From Pantoea sp. Cy-639 (GTDB lineage Bacteria; Pseudomonadota; Gammaproteobacteria; Pseudomonadales; Pseudomonadaceae), in assembly GCF_011752525.1 (NCBI RefSeq), contig NZ_VWXI01000021.1, positions 1 through 63,173 on the forward strand: a stretch of DNA of 63,173 bases. Reading direction: 5' to 3'. The position numbers and the translations under genes are program-made. Numbering within the stretch: position 1 is the first letter of the stretch; each line of letters begins with the position of its first letter. Shown piece by piece: positions 29,092-37,815 of the stretch. Below the pieces are notes generated by a model. It saw only the letters and a program-made list of their open reading frames with translations, searched no databases and was not told where the DNA came from.

Positions 29092-30093
29092 TCAGGCAGT
29101 CGCCTTGTCGTCTTTCTTAAGACTTGCAGGCGGCCAGTTGTCGAGGCGCATGCCGAGAGACAGACCACGGGAGGCCAGGACGTCCTTGATTTCAGTCAGG
29201 GACTTCTTGCCCAGGTTCGGAGTCTTCAACAGCTCTACTTCGGTACGCTGAATCAGGTCGCCGATGTAGTAGATGTTCTCCGCCTTGAGGCAGTTGGCCG
29301 AACGTACAGTCAGTTCCAGGTCGTCAACCGGGCGCAGCAGGATCGGATCGATCTCGTCTTCCTGCTCGACCACGACCGGCTCGCTGTCACCTTTGAGGTC
29401 GACGAACGCGGCCAGCTGCTGTTGCAGGATGGTCGCAGCGCGGCGAATGGCCTCTTCAGGATCCAGGGTGCCGTTGGTTTCCAGATCGATGACCAGCTTG
29501 TCCAGGTTGGTACGCTGCTCAACACGGGCGTTCTCGACCACATAGGCGATACGACGCACCGGGCTGAACGAAGCGTCCAGCTGAAGACGGCCAATGCTGC
29601 GGCTTTCGTCCTCGTCGGTCTGACGGGAGTCGGCCGGCTCGTAACCACGACCACGAGCTACAGTGAGCTTCATGTTCAGGGCGCCGTTGGACGCCAGGTT
29701 CGCGATTACGTGATCGGGGTTGACGATCTCGACATCGTGATCCAGCTGAATATCGGCAGCGGTAACCACCCCCGAACCCTTTTTCGACAAGGTCAGCGTA
29801 ACTTCGTCACGACCGTGCAGTTTGATAGCCAGGCCTTTCAGGTTCAACAGGATTTCAATGACGTCTTCCTGTACACCTTCGATCGCGGAGTACTCATGGA
29901 GTACGCCATCGATCTCGGCCTCGACTACTGCACAGCCAGGCATGGAGGACAACAGGATGCGGCGCAGCGCGTTGCCCAGGGTATGGCCGAAGCCACGCTC
30001 GAGAGGCTCGAGCGTGATCTTGGCGCGGGTTGGACTGACAACCTGCACATCGATGTGGCGGGGTGTCAGAAACTCATTTACCGAAATCTGCAT
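29092..30093 (-). CDS. rpoA: RNA polymerase alpha subunit
   Basis: The 333-residue subunit dimerises to start RNA polymerase assembly. The N-terminal domain (about 1-235) includes [24 protein letters not shown] flexible linker follows, then the C-terminal domain (about 250-325) that binds UP-element DNA and activators; its DNA-contact segment is visible as [10 protein letters not shown]. The gene lies between rpsD and rplQ, the usual alpha operon position, so subunit levels follow ribosome synthesis. Confidence 0.99.
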
Positions 30094-30115
30094 GGATGCA
30101 CCTATTTTCTAGCCC

Positions 30116-30736
30116 TTACTTGGAGTAGAGCTCGACAATCAGGTTTTCGTTGATGTCGGCGGACAGGTCGCTGCGAGCAGGAACGTTCTTGAAAACGCCC
30201 GACTTTTTGGCAGCATCCACGTCAACCCACTCAACGCGGCCACGCTGGGCGCACAGTTCAAGGGCTTGAACAATGCGCAGCTGGTTCAGCGACTTCTCGC
30301 GAACCGCGACCACGTCACCCGGACGAACTTGGTAGGATGGAATGTTTACGGTCTTGCCGTTTACGCTGATCGCTTTGTGCGAAACCAGCTGACGGGACTC
30401 GGAACGGGTAGAACCGAAGCCCATACGGTAAACGACGTTGTCCAGACGGCTCTCGAGCATCTGCAGCAGGTTCTCACCGGTGGCGCCTTTCTTCGAGGCA
30501 GCCGCTTGGTAGTAACCGCGGAATTGACGCTCCAGTACACCGTAGATACGACGAACTTTTTGTTTCTCGCGCAGCTGGGTACCGTAGTCGGACTGACGGC
30601 CACGGCGCTGGCCGTGGATACCTGGGGCTGCTTCGATGTTGCACTTCGATTCCAGAGCGCGAACGCCGCTCTTCAGGAACAGGTCAGTGCCTTCACGGCG
30701 AGACAGTTTGCATTTTGGACCAATGTAACGTGCCAT
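30116..30736 (-). CDS. rpsD: Ribosomal protein S4
   Basis: This 206-residue 30S protein starts assembly by binding the 5' domain of 16S rRNA. The S4 RNA-binding fold covers roughly residues 95-160 (NVVYRMGFGSTRSESRQLVSHKAI). The N-terminal region has no CXXC zinc cluster, so it is the zinc-free form. In E. coli S4 represses the alpha operon at a pseudoknot near rpsM; the long rpsM leader here (31517-31604) would be the place to look. Confidence 0.98.
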   Translation of the reverse strand: MARYIGPKCKLSRREGTDLFLKSGVRALESKCNIEAAPGIHGQRRGRQSDYGTQLREKQKVRRIYGVLERQFRGYYQAAASKKGATGENLLQMLESRLDNVVYRMGFGSTRSESRQLVSHKAISVNGKTVNIPSYQVRPGDVVAVREKSLNQLRIVQALELCAQRGRVEWVDVDAAKKSGVFKNVPARSDLSADINENLIVELYSK

Positions 30737-30751
30737 TTATCTGTCTCCTGA

Positions 30752-31141
30752 TTACACGCGACGCTTCTTCGGCGGACGGCACCCGTTATGCGGGATTGGC
30801 GTCACGTCGGTGATGCTGGCGATCTTGTAGCCGCAGCTGTTCAGTGCACGAACGGCGGATTCACGACCTGGACCTGGACCCTTGACGTTGACGTCGAGGT
30901 TCTTCAGACCATATTCCAGCGCAGCTTGACCAGCACGCTCAGCAGCGATCTGAGCTGCGAACGGGGTGGATTTGCGCGAACCACGGAAACCCGAACCACC
31001 GGAAGTAGCCCAGGACAGTGCGTTGCCCTGACGGTCGGTGATGGTCACGATGGTGTTGTTGAAAGACGCATGGATGTGGGCGATGCCATCAACCACTGTC
31101 TTTTTGACTTTTTTACGAGGACGAGCAGCAGGTTTTGCCAT
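30752..31141 (-). CDS. rpsK: Ribosomal protein S11
   Basis: This 129-residue protein of the 30S platform has the family signature with [20 protein letters not shown] and ends in [13 protein letters not shown]. It lies between rpsM and rpsD, 18 and 15 bases away. The N-terminus ([16 protein letters not shown]) is basic and disordered, as in other proteobacteria. Confidence 0.98.
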
Positions 31142-31159
31142 GTCTATATTCCTGGGCGA

Positions 31160-31516
31160 TTACTTGCGGATCGGCTTACGCGGGCCCTTACGGGTGCGTG
31201 CGTTGGTCTTGGTGCGCTGACCGCGAACCGGCAGACCTTTACGATGACGCAGGCCGCGGTAGCAACCCAGGTCCATCAAGCGCTTGATCTTCATGTTGAT
31301 GTCACGACGCAGGTCACCTTCGGTGGTGAACTTCGCGACTTCGCCACGCAGGGTTTCGATTTGCTCGTCGCTCAGATCCTTGATCTTTGCGGCTGGGTTG
31401 ACACCAGCGTCTGCACAGATTTTCTGTGCAGTAGTGCGACCGACACCATAGATGTAGGTCAGCGAGATAACAGTATGCTTGTTATCTGGAATGTTGACGC
31501 CTGCAATACGGGCCAT
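31160..31516 (-). CDS. rpsM: Ribosomal protein S13
   Basis: The 118-residue protein of the 30S head contacts tRNA and the 50S subunit across bridge B1. It opens [20 protein letters not shown] and ends in the basic tail [11 protein letters not shown] that reaches the P-site. It is the first gene of the alpha operon and lies just downstream of a strong internal promoter (31576-31604). Confidence 0.98.
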
Positions 31517-31575
31517 TCAGTGGGACTCCAATTGACAGCTACCTACGCCCCGGAAGCCAAGAAATAGGGCGCGAG

Positions 31576-31604
31576 ATAATATCGCTGTAGAAACGAATAA
31601 TCAA
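31576..31604 (-). promoter_or_regulatory. Internal promoter of the alpha operon (rpsM)
   Basis: On the minus strand TTGATT (-35, 31599-31604) and TATTAT (-10, 31576-31581) are exactly 17 bases apart, with four and five of six consensus matches. The -35 box touches the foot of the hairpin at 31603-31630. Transcripts would start near 31569, about 53 bases before the rpsM ATG. Confidence 0.7.
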
Positions 31605-31630
31605 CCCAGCAGCACACTAGCTGCTGGGTT
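31603..31630 (-). terminator. Hairpin at the spc-alpha operon joint
   Basis: A perfect 10-bp stem (AACCCAGCAG / CTGCTGGGTT) encloses an eight-base loop, 18 bases after the rpmJ stop. The tail on the minus strand is GATTATTCG rather than a U-run, so it may be a weak terminator, an attenuator or a 3'-end stabiliser for the spc mRNA. Confidence 0.55.
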
Positions 31631-31647
31631 TGAAGCGCGGATCACAC

Positions 31648-31764
31648 TCAGCCTTGGCGCTGCTTGTGACGCGGTTCCGCGCTGCAGATCACGCGCACGA
31701 TACCTTCGCGACGAATGATCTTGCAGTTGCGGCACAGCTTTTTCACCGATGCACGAACTTTCAT
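31648..31764 (-). CDS. rpmJ: Ribosomal protein L36 (zinc-binding form)
   Basis: The 38-residue protein reads MKVRASVKKLCRNCKIIRRE onward and ends HKQRQG. Cys11, Cys14, Cys27 and His33 form the zinc site, so this is the zinc-binding version. Some bacteria keep a second, zinc-free copy for zinc starvation; none is in this window. It is the last gene of the spc operon, 30 bases after secY. It is the smallest protein of the 50S subunit. Confidence 0.97.
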   Translation of the reverse strand: MKVRASVKKLCRNCKIIRREGIVRVICSAEPRHKQRQG

Positions 31765-31794
31765 TACCGACTCCTCGAACCTTAAGGGGCTAGA

Positions 31795-33126
31795 TCAGCG
31801 CAGCAGACCGCTGCCGCCGTAGCCTTTCAGGTTGGCTTTCTTCATCAGGGATTCGTACTGGTGCGAAACGAGGTGCGATTGTACTTGGGACATGAAGTCC
31901 ATCACAACCACTACCACAATCAGCAACGAGGTCCCGCCAAGGTAGAACGGCACGTTTGCTGCCACCACCAGGAACTGGGGCAGAAGGCAGACGGCCATCA
32001 TGTAAAGAGCACCGAACATGGTCAGACGAGTCAGAACGCCATCAATGTAGCGTGCCGACTGCTCACCAGGACGGATACCCGGAATAAAGGCACCGGACTT
32101 CTTCAGGTTTTCCGCTACGTCTTTCGGGTTGAACATCAACGCTGTGTAGAAGAAGCAGAAGAAAATGATCCCTGCACTAAACAGCAGAATGTTCAACGGC
32201 TGACCAGGAGCGATCGACTGCGAGATGTCCTGCAGCCAGCCCATACCTTCGGACTGACCGAACCAGGCACCCAGCGAAGCCGGGAACAGCAAGATGCTGC
32301 TCGCGAAAATGGCTGGGATTACCCCCGCCATATTCACCTTCAGCGGCAAGTGGCTGGTCTGCGCAGCGAAGACCTTGCGGCCCTGCTGACGCTTGGCGTA
32401 GTGAACGGCGATACGACGCTGACCACGCTCAATGAACACCACGAAACCGATGATCGCTACTGCCAGCAAACCGATAGCGACAAGGGCGAAAATGTTGATA
32501 TCGCCTGTACGCGCAGACTCGAAAGACTGCCCGATTGCTCTCGGAAGACCGGCAACGATACCTGCGAAGATCAACATCGAGATACCGTTGCCCACACCGC
32601 GCTCGGTGATCTGTTCGCCGAGCCACATCATGAACATCGCGCCCGCCACGAAGGTGGAGACGGCGACGACATGGAAGCCCAGGCCAACAGAAAACGCCAC
32701 GCCCTGGTTGGCCAGGCCAATGGACATGCCAATGGCTTGAACCAGCGCCAGGATAACGGTGCCGTAGCGGGTGTACTGGCTGATCTTGCGACGGCCAGCT
32801 TCACCTTCCTTCTTCAACTGCTCCAGCTGCGGGCTTACAGCAGTCATGAGCTGCATGATGATCGACGCCGAGATGTACGGCATGATCCCCAGTGCAAAGA
32901 TGCTCATGCGCTCCAGCGCGCCGCCGGAAAACATGTTGAACAAGCTAAGAATGGTCCCCTCATTCTGCCGGAACAGATCCGCGAGACGGTCCGGGTTAAT
33001 GCCTGGCACTGGGATGTGCGCGCCGATCCGGTAGACGATGATCGCCATGAACAGAAAGCGCAGACGAGCCCAGAGTTCCGACATCCCGCCCTTACCGAGC
33101 GAAGAGAGAGCACCTTGCTTAGCCAT
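31795..33126 (-). CDS. secY: SecY, protein translocase channel subunit
   Basis: This 443-residue inner-membrane protein has ten hydrophobic segments and forms the Sec channel with SecE (58550-58918) and SecG. Typical sequences are visible, such as PGINPDRLADLF after helix 1, the plug region FNMFSGGALERMSIFALGIMPYISASI, and the cytosolic loop FIERGQRRIAVHYAKRQQGRK. It starts directly after the rplO stop with no gap and precedes rpmJ, the standard spc operon end. Confidence 0.99.
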   Translation of the reverse strand: MAKQGALSSLGKGGMSELWARLRFLFMAIIVYRIGAHIPVPGINPDRLADLFRQNEGTILSLFNMFSGGALERMSIFALGIMPYISASIIMQLMTAVSPQLEQLKKEGEAGRRKISQYTRYGTVILALVQAIGMSIGLANQGVAFSVGLGFHVVAVSTFVAGAMFMMWLGEQITERGVGNGISMLIFAGIVAGLPRAIGQSFESARTGDINIFALVAIGLLAVAIIGFVVFIERGQRRIAVHYAKRQQGRKVFAAQTSHLPLKVNMAGVIPAIFASSILLFPASLGAWFGQSEGMGWLQDISQSIAPGQPLNILLFSAGIIFFCFFYTALMFNPKDVAENLKKSGAFIPGIRPGEQSARYIDGVLTRLTMFGALYMMAVCLLPQFLVVAANVPFYLGGTSLLIVVVVVMDFMSQVQSHLVSHQYESLMKKANLKGYGGSGLLR

Positions 33127-33561
33127 TTATTCCTCGAACTTGCCGCCAGCTGCTTCGATAGCCGCACGTGCACCTTTGGTGACGGCGATACCCTTGAGGG
33201 TGACTGCGCGAGTGACTTCGCCCGACAGCATGATTTTCACACGCTGTACGTGCTGGCCGATCACGTTGGCGTCCTTCAGGGACTGAACGGTGATCAGATC
33301 GCCTTCCACCTTGGCCAGCTCGGACAGACGCACTTCGGCGCGGTCCATGGCTTTCAGGGAAACGAAGCCGAACTTCGGCAGGCGACGGTGCAGCGGCTGT
33401 TGACCGCCTTCGAAGCCTGGAGCGATGGAGCCACCGGAGCGGGAGGTCTGACCTTTGTGACCACGGCCACCGGTCTTGCCCAGACCGCTACCGATACCAC
33501 GGCCCGGACGGTGCTTCTCGCGACGGGAACCCGGCGCTGGACTCAGATCATTGAGTTTCAT
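33127..33561 (-). CDS. rplO: Ribosomal protein L15
   Basis: The 144-residue protein binds 23S rRNA late in 50S assembly. The glycine- and arginine-rich N-terminal half (GSRREKHRPGRGIGSGLGKT, then GGRGHKGQTSRSG) threads through rRNA. It abuts secY with no gap and follows rpmD by three bases. Confidence 0.98.
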   Translation of the reverse strand: MKLNDLSPAPGSRREKHRPGRGIGSGLGKTGGRGHKGQTSRSGGSIAPGFEGGQQPLHRRLPKFGFVSLKAMDRAEVRLSELAKVEGDLITVQSLKDANVIGQHVQRVKIMLSGEVTRAVTLKGIAVTKGARAAIEAAGGKFEE

Positions 33562-33564
33562 CGA

Positions 33565-33741
33565 TTAACCCTCGACCTTCAGCATGTAGTAAGCCTTGTT
33601 GATCATCCCGCGGTTCTCGGGAGTGTCCAGGACTTCTACAGTGTGACCGATGCGACGCAGACCCAGGCCTTTAACACACAGTTTGTGGTTAGGCAGGCGG
33701 CCGGCGGTGCTCTTGATCAGCGTTACTTTTACGGTTGCCAT
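33565..33741 (-). CDS. rpmD: Ribosomal protein L30
   Basis: This 58-residue 50S protein translates as MATVKVTLIKSTAGRLPNHK onward and ends YYMLKVEG. Its length and single ferredoxin-like fold match bacterial L30. It lies between rpsE and rplO with two- and three-base gaps. The ATG at 33741 is the only sensible start. Confidence 0.96.
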   Translation of the reverse strand: MATVKVTLIKSTAGRLPNHKLCVKGLGLRRIGHTVEVLDTPENRGMINKAYYMLKVEG

Positions 33742-33743
33742 GA

Positions 33744-34244
33744 TCAGATGATCTCCTCAACAGTCTTGCCGCGCTTGGCAGCAATGGACTCAGGGGATTG
33801 CATGGCTTTCAGACCCTTGAAGGTGGCGTGAACCACGTTCACCGGGTTGGTCGAACCGTAGCACTTGGCCAGAACGTTCTGAACGCCAGCAACTTCCAGG
33901 ACGGCACGCATTGCGCCACCGGCGATGATACCGGTACCTTCCGAGGCAGGCTGCATGTAAACCTTCGAGGCGCCGTGGGCGGCCTTGGTGGCGTACTGCA
34001 GAGTGGTGCCCTTCAGGTCAACCTGAATCATGTTGCGACGAGCAGCTTCCATGGCTTTCTGGATCGCAGCAGGTACTTCGCGCGATTTGCCACGGCCAAA
34101 GCCAACACGACCCTTGCCATCACCAACCACGGTCAGTGCGGTGAAGGTGAAGATACGGCCGCCTTTTACGGTTTTGGCTACGCGGTTAACTTGAACCAGC
34201 TTCTCGATGTAGCCTTCGTCGCGCTTTTGATCGTTATTTGCCAT
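33744..34244 (-). CDS. rpsE: Ribosomal protein S5
   Basis: This 166-residue 30S protein helps decoding accuracy and mRNA helicase action. The double-stranded RNA-binding-like N-terminal domain contains the loop where spectinomycin-resistance changes arise (VAKTVKGGRIFTFTALTVVG). The sequence there looks like the normal sensitive form. It sits three bases after rplR in the spc operon. Confidence 0.98.
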   Translation of the reverse strand: MANNDQKRDEGYIEKLVQVNRVAKTVKGGRIFTFTALTVVGDGKGRVGFGRGKSREVPAAIQKAMEAARRNMIQVDLKGTTLQYATKAAHGASKVYMQPASEGTGIIAGGAMRAVLEVAGVQNVLAKCYGSTNPVNVVHATFKGLKAMQSPESIAAKRGKTVEEII

Positions 34245-34247
34245 AAC

Positions 34248-34598
34248 TTAGAACTCCAGCCCGCCTTCACGAGCAGCATCAGCCAGCGCTTTGACGCGGC
34301 CGTGGTACTTGAAGCCGGAACGGTCAAAGGCAACTTGAGATACACCGGCGGCTTTCGCACGCTCAGCTACCAGCTTGCCAACCTTAGTGGCCGCGTCGAT
34401 GTTGCCAGTGGCGCCATCACGCAGTTCTTTGTCCAAGGTCGAGGCGCTTGCCAGAACCTTGCTGCCGTCGGCCGAAATGACCTGGGCGTAGATGTGCTGC
34501 GAGGAGCGGAACACGCACAGACGCACGGCTTCGAGCTCGTGCATTTTCAGGCGTGCTTTGCGAGCGCGACGCAGTCGAGTAACTTTTTTGTCGGTCAT
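34248..34598 (-). CDS. rplR: Ribosomal protein L18
   Basis: The 116-residue protein binds 5S rRNA and helps dock it into the 50S subunit with L5 (rplE, same operon). Its basic N-terminus (KKVTRLRRARKARLKMHELE) and the central RLCVFRSSQHIYAQVISADG are typical. It lies between rplF and rpsE with short gaps. Confidence 0.98.
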   Translation of the reverse strand: MTDKKVTRLRRARKARLKMHELEAVRLCVFRSSQHIYAQVISADGSKVLASASTLDKELRDGATGNIDAATKVGKLVAERAKAAGVSQVAFDRSGFKYHGRVKALADAAREGGLEF

Positions 34599-34608
34599 TT
34601 GCTAGGCC

Positions 34609-35142
34609 CTACTTCTTCTTGGCTTCTTTACGACGGACTACTTCGTCCGCGTAACGCACACCCTTGCCCTTGTAAGGCTCTGGCGGACGGAAACCGCGGA
34701 CTTCAGCGGCCACCTGACCTACCAGCTGCTTGTCGATACCCTTGATCAGGATGTCGGTCTGGCTTGGGGTTTCAGCGGTGATACCGGCTGGCAGTTCGTA
34801 ATCCACTGGGTGCGAGAAGCCCAGAGCCAGGTTCAGGACGGTGCCCTTGGCCTGTGCCTTGTAACCAACACCGACCAGCTGGAGCTTGCGCTCGAAGCCT
34901 TGGCTTACGCCCTGGACCATGTTGTTCACCAGAGCGCGGGTGGTACCGGCCATGGCGCGAGCTTGCTGGTCACCGTTGCGAGCGGAGAAACGCAGCTCAC
35001 CAGCTTCTTCGGTAACTTCAACAGACGAGTGAACGTTCAGTTCGAGAGTGCCCTTGGCACCCTTCACCGAAAGCTGCTGGCCGGCGAATTTGACTTCGAC
35101 GCCTGCTGGCAGCTTAACGGGGTTCTTAGCGACGCGAGACAT
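34609..35142 (-). CDS. rplF: Ribosomal protein L6
   Basis: This 177-residue 50S protein has two related alpha/beta domains and lies near the sarcin-ricin loop and factor-binding site. The C-terminal signature PEPYKGKGVRYADEVVRRKE is clear. It follows rpsH by 12 bases and precedes rplR by ten. Confidence 0.98.
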   Translation of the reverse strand: MSRVAKNPVKLPAGVEVKFAGQQLSVKGAKGTLELNVHSSVEVTEEAGELRFSARNGDQQARAMAGTTRALVNNMVQGVSQGFERKLQLVGVGYKAQAKGTVLNLALGFSHPVDYELPAGITAETPSQTDILIKGIDKQLVGQVAAEVRGFRPPEPYKGKGVRYADEVVRRKEAKKK

Positions 35143-35154
35143 GCCTATCTCCCC

Positions 35155-35547
35155 TTAGAACACTGTGCACAGAACTTCGCCGCCGACACCGGCAGCGCGC
35201 GCAGCGCGGTCAGTCATCACACCTTTGTTGGTGGAGACGATAGACACGCCCAGGCCGCCACGTACTTTCGGCAGCTCGGTAACGGCCTTGTACTGGCGCA
35301 GGCCAGGACGGCTGGTACGCTTCAGCTCTTCGATGACCGGACGGCCTTCGAAGTACTTCAGCTCGATCGACAGGGAAGGCTTGGCTTCGCCGGTCACTTC
35401 GTAGCTGGCGATGTAACCTTCGTCTTTCAGTACTTTGGCAACCGCGACCTTCAGGGTGGAAGAAGGCATGCTTACGACAGACTTTTCAGCCATCTGGGCA
35501 TTACGGATGCGAGTTAGCATGTCCGCTAACGGGTCCTGCATACTCAT
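35155..35547 (-). CDS. rpsH: Ribosomal protein S8
   Basis: The 130-residue protein binds the central domain of 16S rRNA. Its C-terminal RNA-binding region (GGLGVSIVSTNKGVMTDRAA) is typical. In E. coli S8 also represses the spc operon at the rplE start. Here it is separated from rpsN by a 210-base gap holding a strong hairpin, unlike the very short joints elsewhere in the operon. Confidence 0.98.
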   Translation of the reverse strand: MSMQDPLADMLTRIRNAQMAEKSVVSMPSSTLKVAVAKVLKDEGYIASYEVTGEAKPSLSIELKYFEGRPVIEELKRTSRPGLRQYKAVTELPKVRGGLGVSIVSTNKGVMTDRAARAAGVGGEVLCTVF

Positions 35548-35662
35548 GGGCTAGATGCTCCTGATACAAGAATTATTAGCCTTGCGGCTATCAAAACCAC
35601 CCGAGCAGGCAGGGCAAAAAACCCAGGCTCAGGTGAGCCGGTCATTCTAGACACAAGGCAGA

Positions 35663-35697
35663 AACGAAACAAGCCCCATATAGGGGCTTGTTTCGTT
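35663..35697. repeat. Perfect 15-bp hairpin in the rpsN-rpsH gap
   Basis: AACGAAACAAGCCCC is repeated in exact inverse around the loop ATATA. It lies in a 210-base gap inside the spc operon. The foot of the stem is AT-rich, and on the minus strand the tail is TCTGCC after the paired TTTC, so it looks like a terminator or attenuator without a clean U-run. Directly upstream, the run CCGGCGGTC occurs twice (near 35708 and 35738). Confidence 0.65.
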
Positions 35698-35757
35698 GCG
35701 AGGTCACCGGCGGTCGGAAGATTTCTCCCCTTCCGCCGGCGGTCACGCCAACCGGGA

Positions 35758-36063
35758 TTACCAGCTGGCCTTGACCAGACCTGGCACGTCACCACGCATG
35801 GCGGCTTCGCGCAGCTTGTTACGGCCGAGGCCGAACTTGCGGTACACACCGTGCGGACGACCGGTCAGACGGCAACGGTTACGCATGCGCGAGGCGCTGG
35901 CGTCACGTGGTTGCTTCTGCAGGGCGACAACGGCGGCGAAGCGCTCTTCAGGAGAGGCGTTCAGGTTGACGATGGTCGCTTTCAGCTCGGCACGCTTTTT
36001 AGCGTACTTGGCTACCGTGAGCTGACGCTTCAGCTCGCGGTTTTTCATGCTCTTCTTGGCCAT
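35758..36063 (-). CDS. rpsN: Ribosomal protein S14 (zinc-free form)
   Basis: This 101-residue protein of the 30S head is the long, zinc-free form: the two CXXC pairs are missing, with only one Cys (RMRNRCRLTGRPHG). It opens MAKKSMKNRELKRQLTV. The start at 36063 is chosen by family alignment; an extension to 36105 runs into the rplE end. The gap to rpsH (210 bases) is unusually long. Confidence 0.97.
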   Translation of the reverse strand: MAKKSMKNRELKRQLTVAKYAKKRAELKATIVNLNASPEERFAAVVALQKQPRDASASRMRNRCRLTGRPHGVYRKFGLGRNKLREAAMRGDVPGLVKASW

Positions 36064-36076
36064 TTTCCTACTCCAA

Positions 36077-36616
36077 TCAGTTGCGGAACGGGAACTTGAA
36101 AGCACGCAGCAGAGCGCGGCCTTCGTCGTCCGAACGAGCAGTGGTGGTCAGGGTGATGTCCAAACCGCGCAGAGCATCGATCTTGTCGTAGTCGATTTCC
36201 GGGAAGATGATCTGCTCTTTCACGCCCATGCTGTAGTTGCCACGACCGTCGAAGGACTTGGCATTCAGGCCGCGGAAGTCGCGAACCCGTGGCAGGGAGA
36301 TCGCCAGCAGGCGGTCCAGGAACTCGTACATTTTTTCGCGACGCAGGGTCACCTTGACGCCGATCGGCCATCCTTCACGGACTTTGAAGCCCGCGATGGA
36401 TTTACGAGCGAAAGTCACAACTGGCTTTTGGCCAGTGATCTTTTCCAGGTCGGCAACAGCGTGCTCGATGACCTTCTTGTCGCCGATCGCTTCGCCCAGA
36501 CCCATGTTCAGGGTGATCTTGGTAACGCGCGGAACTTCCATCACGTTCGACAGCTTAAGTTCTTCCTTAAGCTTAGGAGCGATTTCGTTCCGGTAAATCT
36601 CTTTCAGTCGTGCCAT
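36077..36616 (-). CDS. rplE: Ribosomal protein L5
   Basis: The 179-residue protein binds 5S rRNA and touches P-site tRNA. Family sequences such as ITLNMGLGEAIGDKKVIEHA and GKKPVVT-like TGQKPVVTFARKSIAGFKVR are visible. In E. coli the mRNA at the start of this gene mimics the S8 site on 16S rRNA and is the feedback target for the spc operon. Confidence 0.98.
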   Translation of the reverse strand: MARLKEIYRNEIAPKLKEELKLSNVMEVPRVTKITLNMGLGEAIGDKKVIEHAVADLEKITGQKPVVTFARKSIAGFKVREGWPIGVKVTLRREKMYEFLDRLLAISLPRVRDFRGLNAKSFDGRGNYSMGVKEQIIFPEIDYDKIDALRGLDITLTTTARSDDEGRALLRAFKFPFRN

Positions 36617-36636
36617 GGTCTTCTACCTAGCAGTGT

Positions 36637-36951
36637 TCAAGCATCAACCGCTTTTTGGGTCGACTTGAAGACACGAATTTTTTTACCTTCTTCTACTTTG
36701 AAACCAACGCGGTCAGCCTTGTTGGTCTCGCTGTTGAAGATGGCAACGTTGGAAGCGTGCAGAGGCGCTTCTTTCTCGACGATACCGCCCTGGACGCCCG
36801 CCATCGGGTTAGGCTTGGTGTGACGCTTGACCAGGTTGACACCACCGATGACCAGACGGTCGTCAGCGAGAACCTTCAGCACCTTACCGCGCTTACCTTT
36901 GTCTTTGCCGGCGATCACGATGATCTCGTCGTCACGACGAATCTTTTGCAT
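36637..36951 (-). CDS. rplX: Ribosomal protein L24
   Basis: This 104-residue protein starts 50S assembly and lies at the tunnel exit. The KOW motif is clear (IVIAGKDKGKRGKVLKVL). It follows rplN by 11 bases and precedes rplE by 20. Confidence 0.98.
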   Translation of the reverse strand: MQKIRRDDEIIVIAGKDKGKRGKVLKVLADDRLVIGGVNLVKRHTKPNPMAGVQGGIVEKEAPLHASNVAIFNSETNKADRVGFKVEEGKKIRVFKSTQKAVDA

Positions 36952-36962
36952 GTCGGATCTCC

Positions 36963-37331
36963 TTAGAGCACTTCAGGGGCGAGCGAGACGATCTTCATGA
37001 ACTTCTCGGTACGAAGTTCACGGGTCACTGGCCCGAAGATGCGAGTGCCGATCGGCTCTTGCTTGGTGTTCAGCAGAACAGCAGCGTTGCCGTCGAAACG
37101 AATGATGGAACCGTCAGCGCGACGTACACCGTGACGGGTACGGACGACAACAGCGGTCATCACCTGGCCTTTTTTGACCTTACCGCGCGGAATTGCTTCC
37201 TTGACGGTTACTTTGATGATGTCACCGATACCGGCGTAACGGCGGTGGGAACCGCCGAGCACCTTGATGCACATGACGCGACGAGCGCCGCTGTTATCGG
37301 CCACATCGAGCATGGATTGAGTCTGAATCAT
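36963..37331 (-). CDS. rplN: Ribosomal protein L14
   Basis: This 122-residue protein forms part of a subunit bridge and is where the silencing factor RsfS docks. It opens MIQTQSMLDVADNSGARRVM and ends SLAPEVL, near full family identity. It is the first gene of the classical spc operon, yet only 23 bases separate it from rpsQ and I see no terminator or promoter there, so S10 and spc are probably read together. Confidence 0.98.
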   Translation of the reverse strand: MIQTQSMLDVADNSGARRVMCIKVLGGSHRRYAGIGDIIKVTVKEAIPRGKVKKGQVMTAVVVRTRHGVRRADGSIIRFDGNAAVLLNTKQEPIGTRIFGPVTRELRTEKFMKIVSLAPEVL

Positions 37332-37354
37332 AAAATTTCTCCGACCCTTAGCCC

Positions 37355-37621
37355 TTAGACTTCAACAGCGCGTTCGAGGACTTCAACCAGTGCCCAGGAC
37401 TTGGTCTTGGCCAGCGGACGGGTTTCACGGATGGAAACCTTGTCGCCGATCTTGCACTGGTTGGATTCGTCGTGCGCGTGCAGCTTAGTCGAACGCTTAA
37501 CGTATTTACCGTAGATCGGGTGCTTAACGCGACGCTCGATCAGAACGGTGATGGTCTTGTCCATTTTGTCGCTGACGACACGGCCAGTCAGCGTACGGAC
37601 GGTTTTTTCAGCTTCAGCCAT
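37355..37621 (-). CDS. rpsQ: Ribosomal protein S17
   Basis: The 88-residue 30S protein binds 16S rRNA early. It has the OB-fold and the motif GDKVSIRETRPLAKTKSW typical of the family. The start at 37621 (MAEAEKTVRTLTG) is preferred over one two codons upstream. It is the last gene of the classical S10 operon. Confidence 0.97.
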   Translation of the reverse strand: MAEAEKTVRTLTGRVVSDKMDKTITVLIERRVKHPIYGKYVKRSTKLHAHDESNQCKIGDKVSIRETRPLAKTKSWALVEVLERAVEV

Positions 37622-37623
37622 GA

Positions 37624-37815
37624 TCACTTACCTGCCTGCTGGTTGAGCACAGTTTTCACGCGAGCGATGTCACGCTTAACTTGCGAGAGCAGGTGCGACT
37701 GCCCCAACTGGCCAGTTGCTTTCTGCATGCGCAGATTGAACTGGTCGCGCAGCAAGCCGAGCAGTTGCTCATTCAGTTGCTGTGCCGATTTTTCACGAAG
37801 TTCATTCGCTTTCAT
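37624..37815 (-). CDS. rpmC: Ribosomal protein L29
   Basis: This 63-residue two-helix protein sits beside the tunnel exit and helps bind trigger factor and SRP. It opens [20 protein letters not shown] and ends LNQQAGK. Its ATG overlaps the rplP stop by one base, so translation is coupled. A GTG at 37818 would add one residue. Confidence 0.97.
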
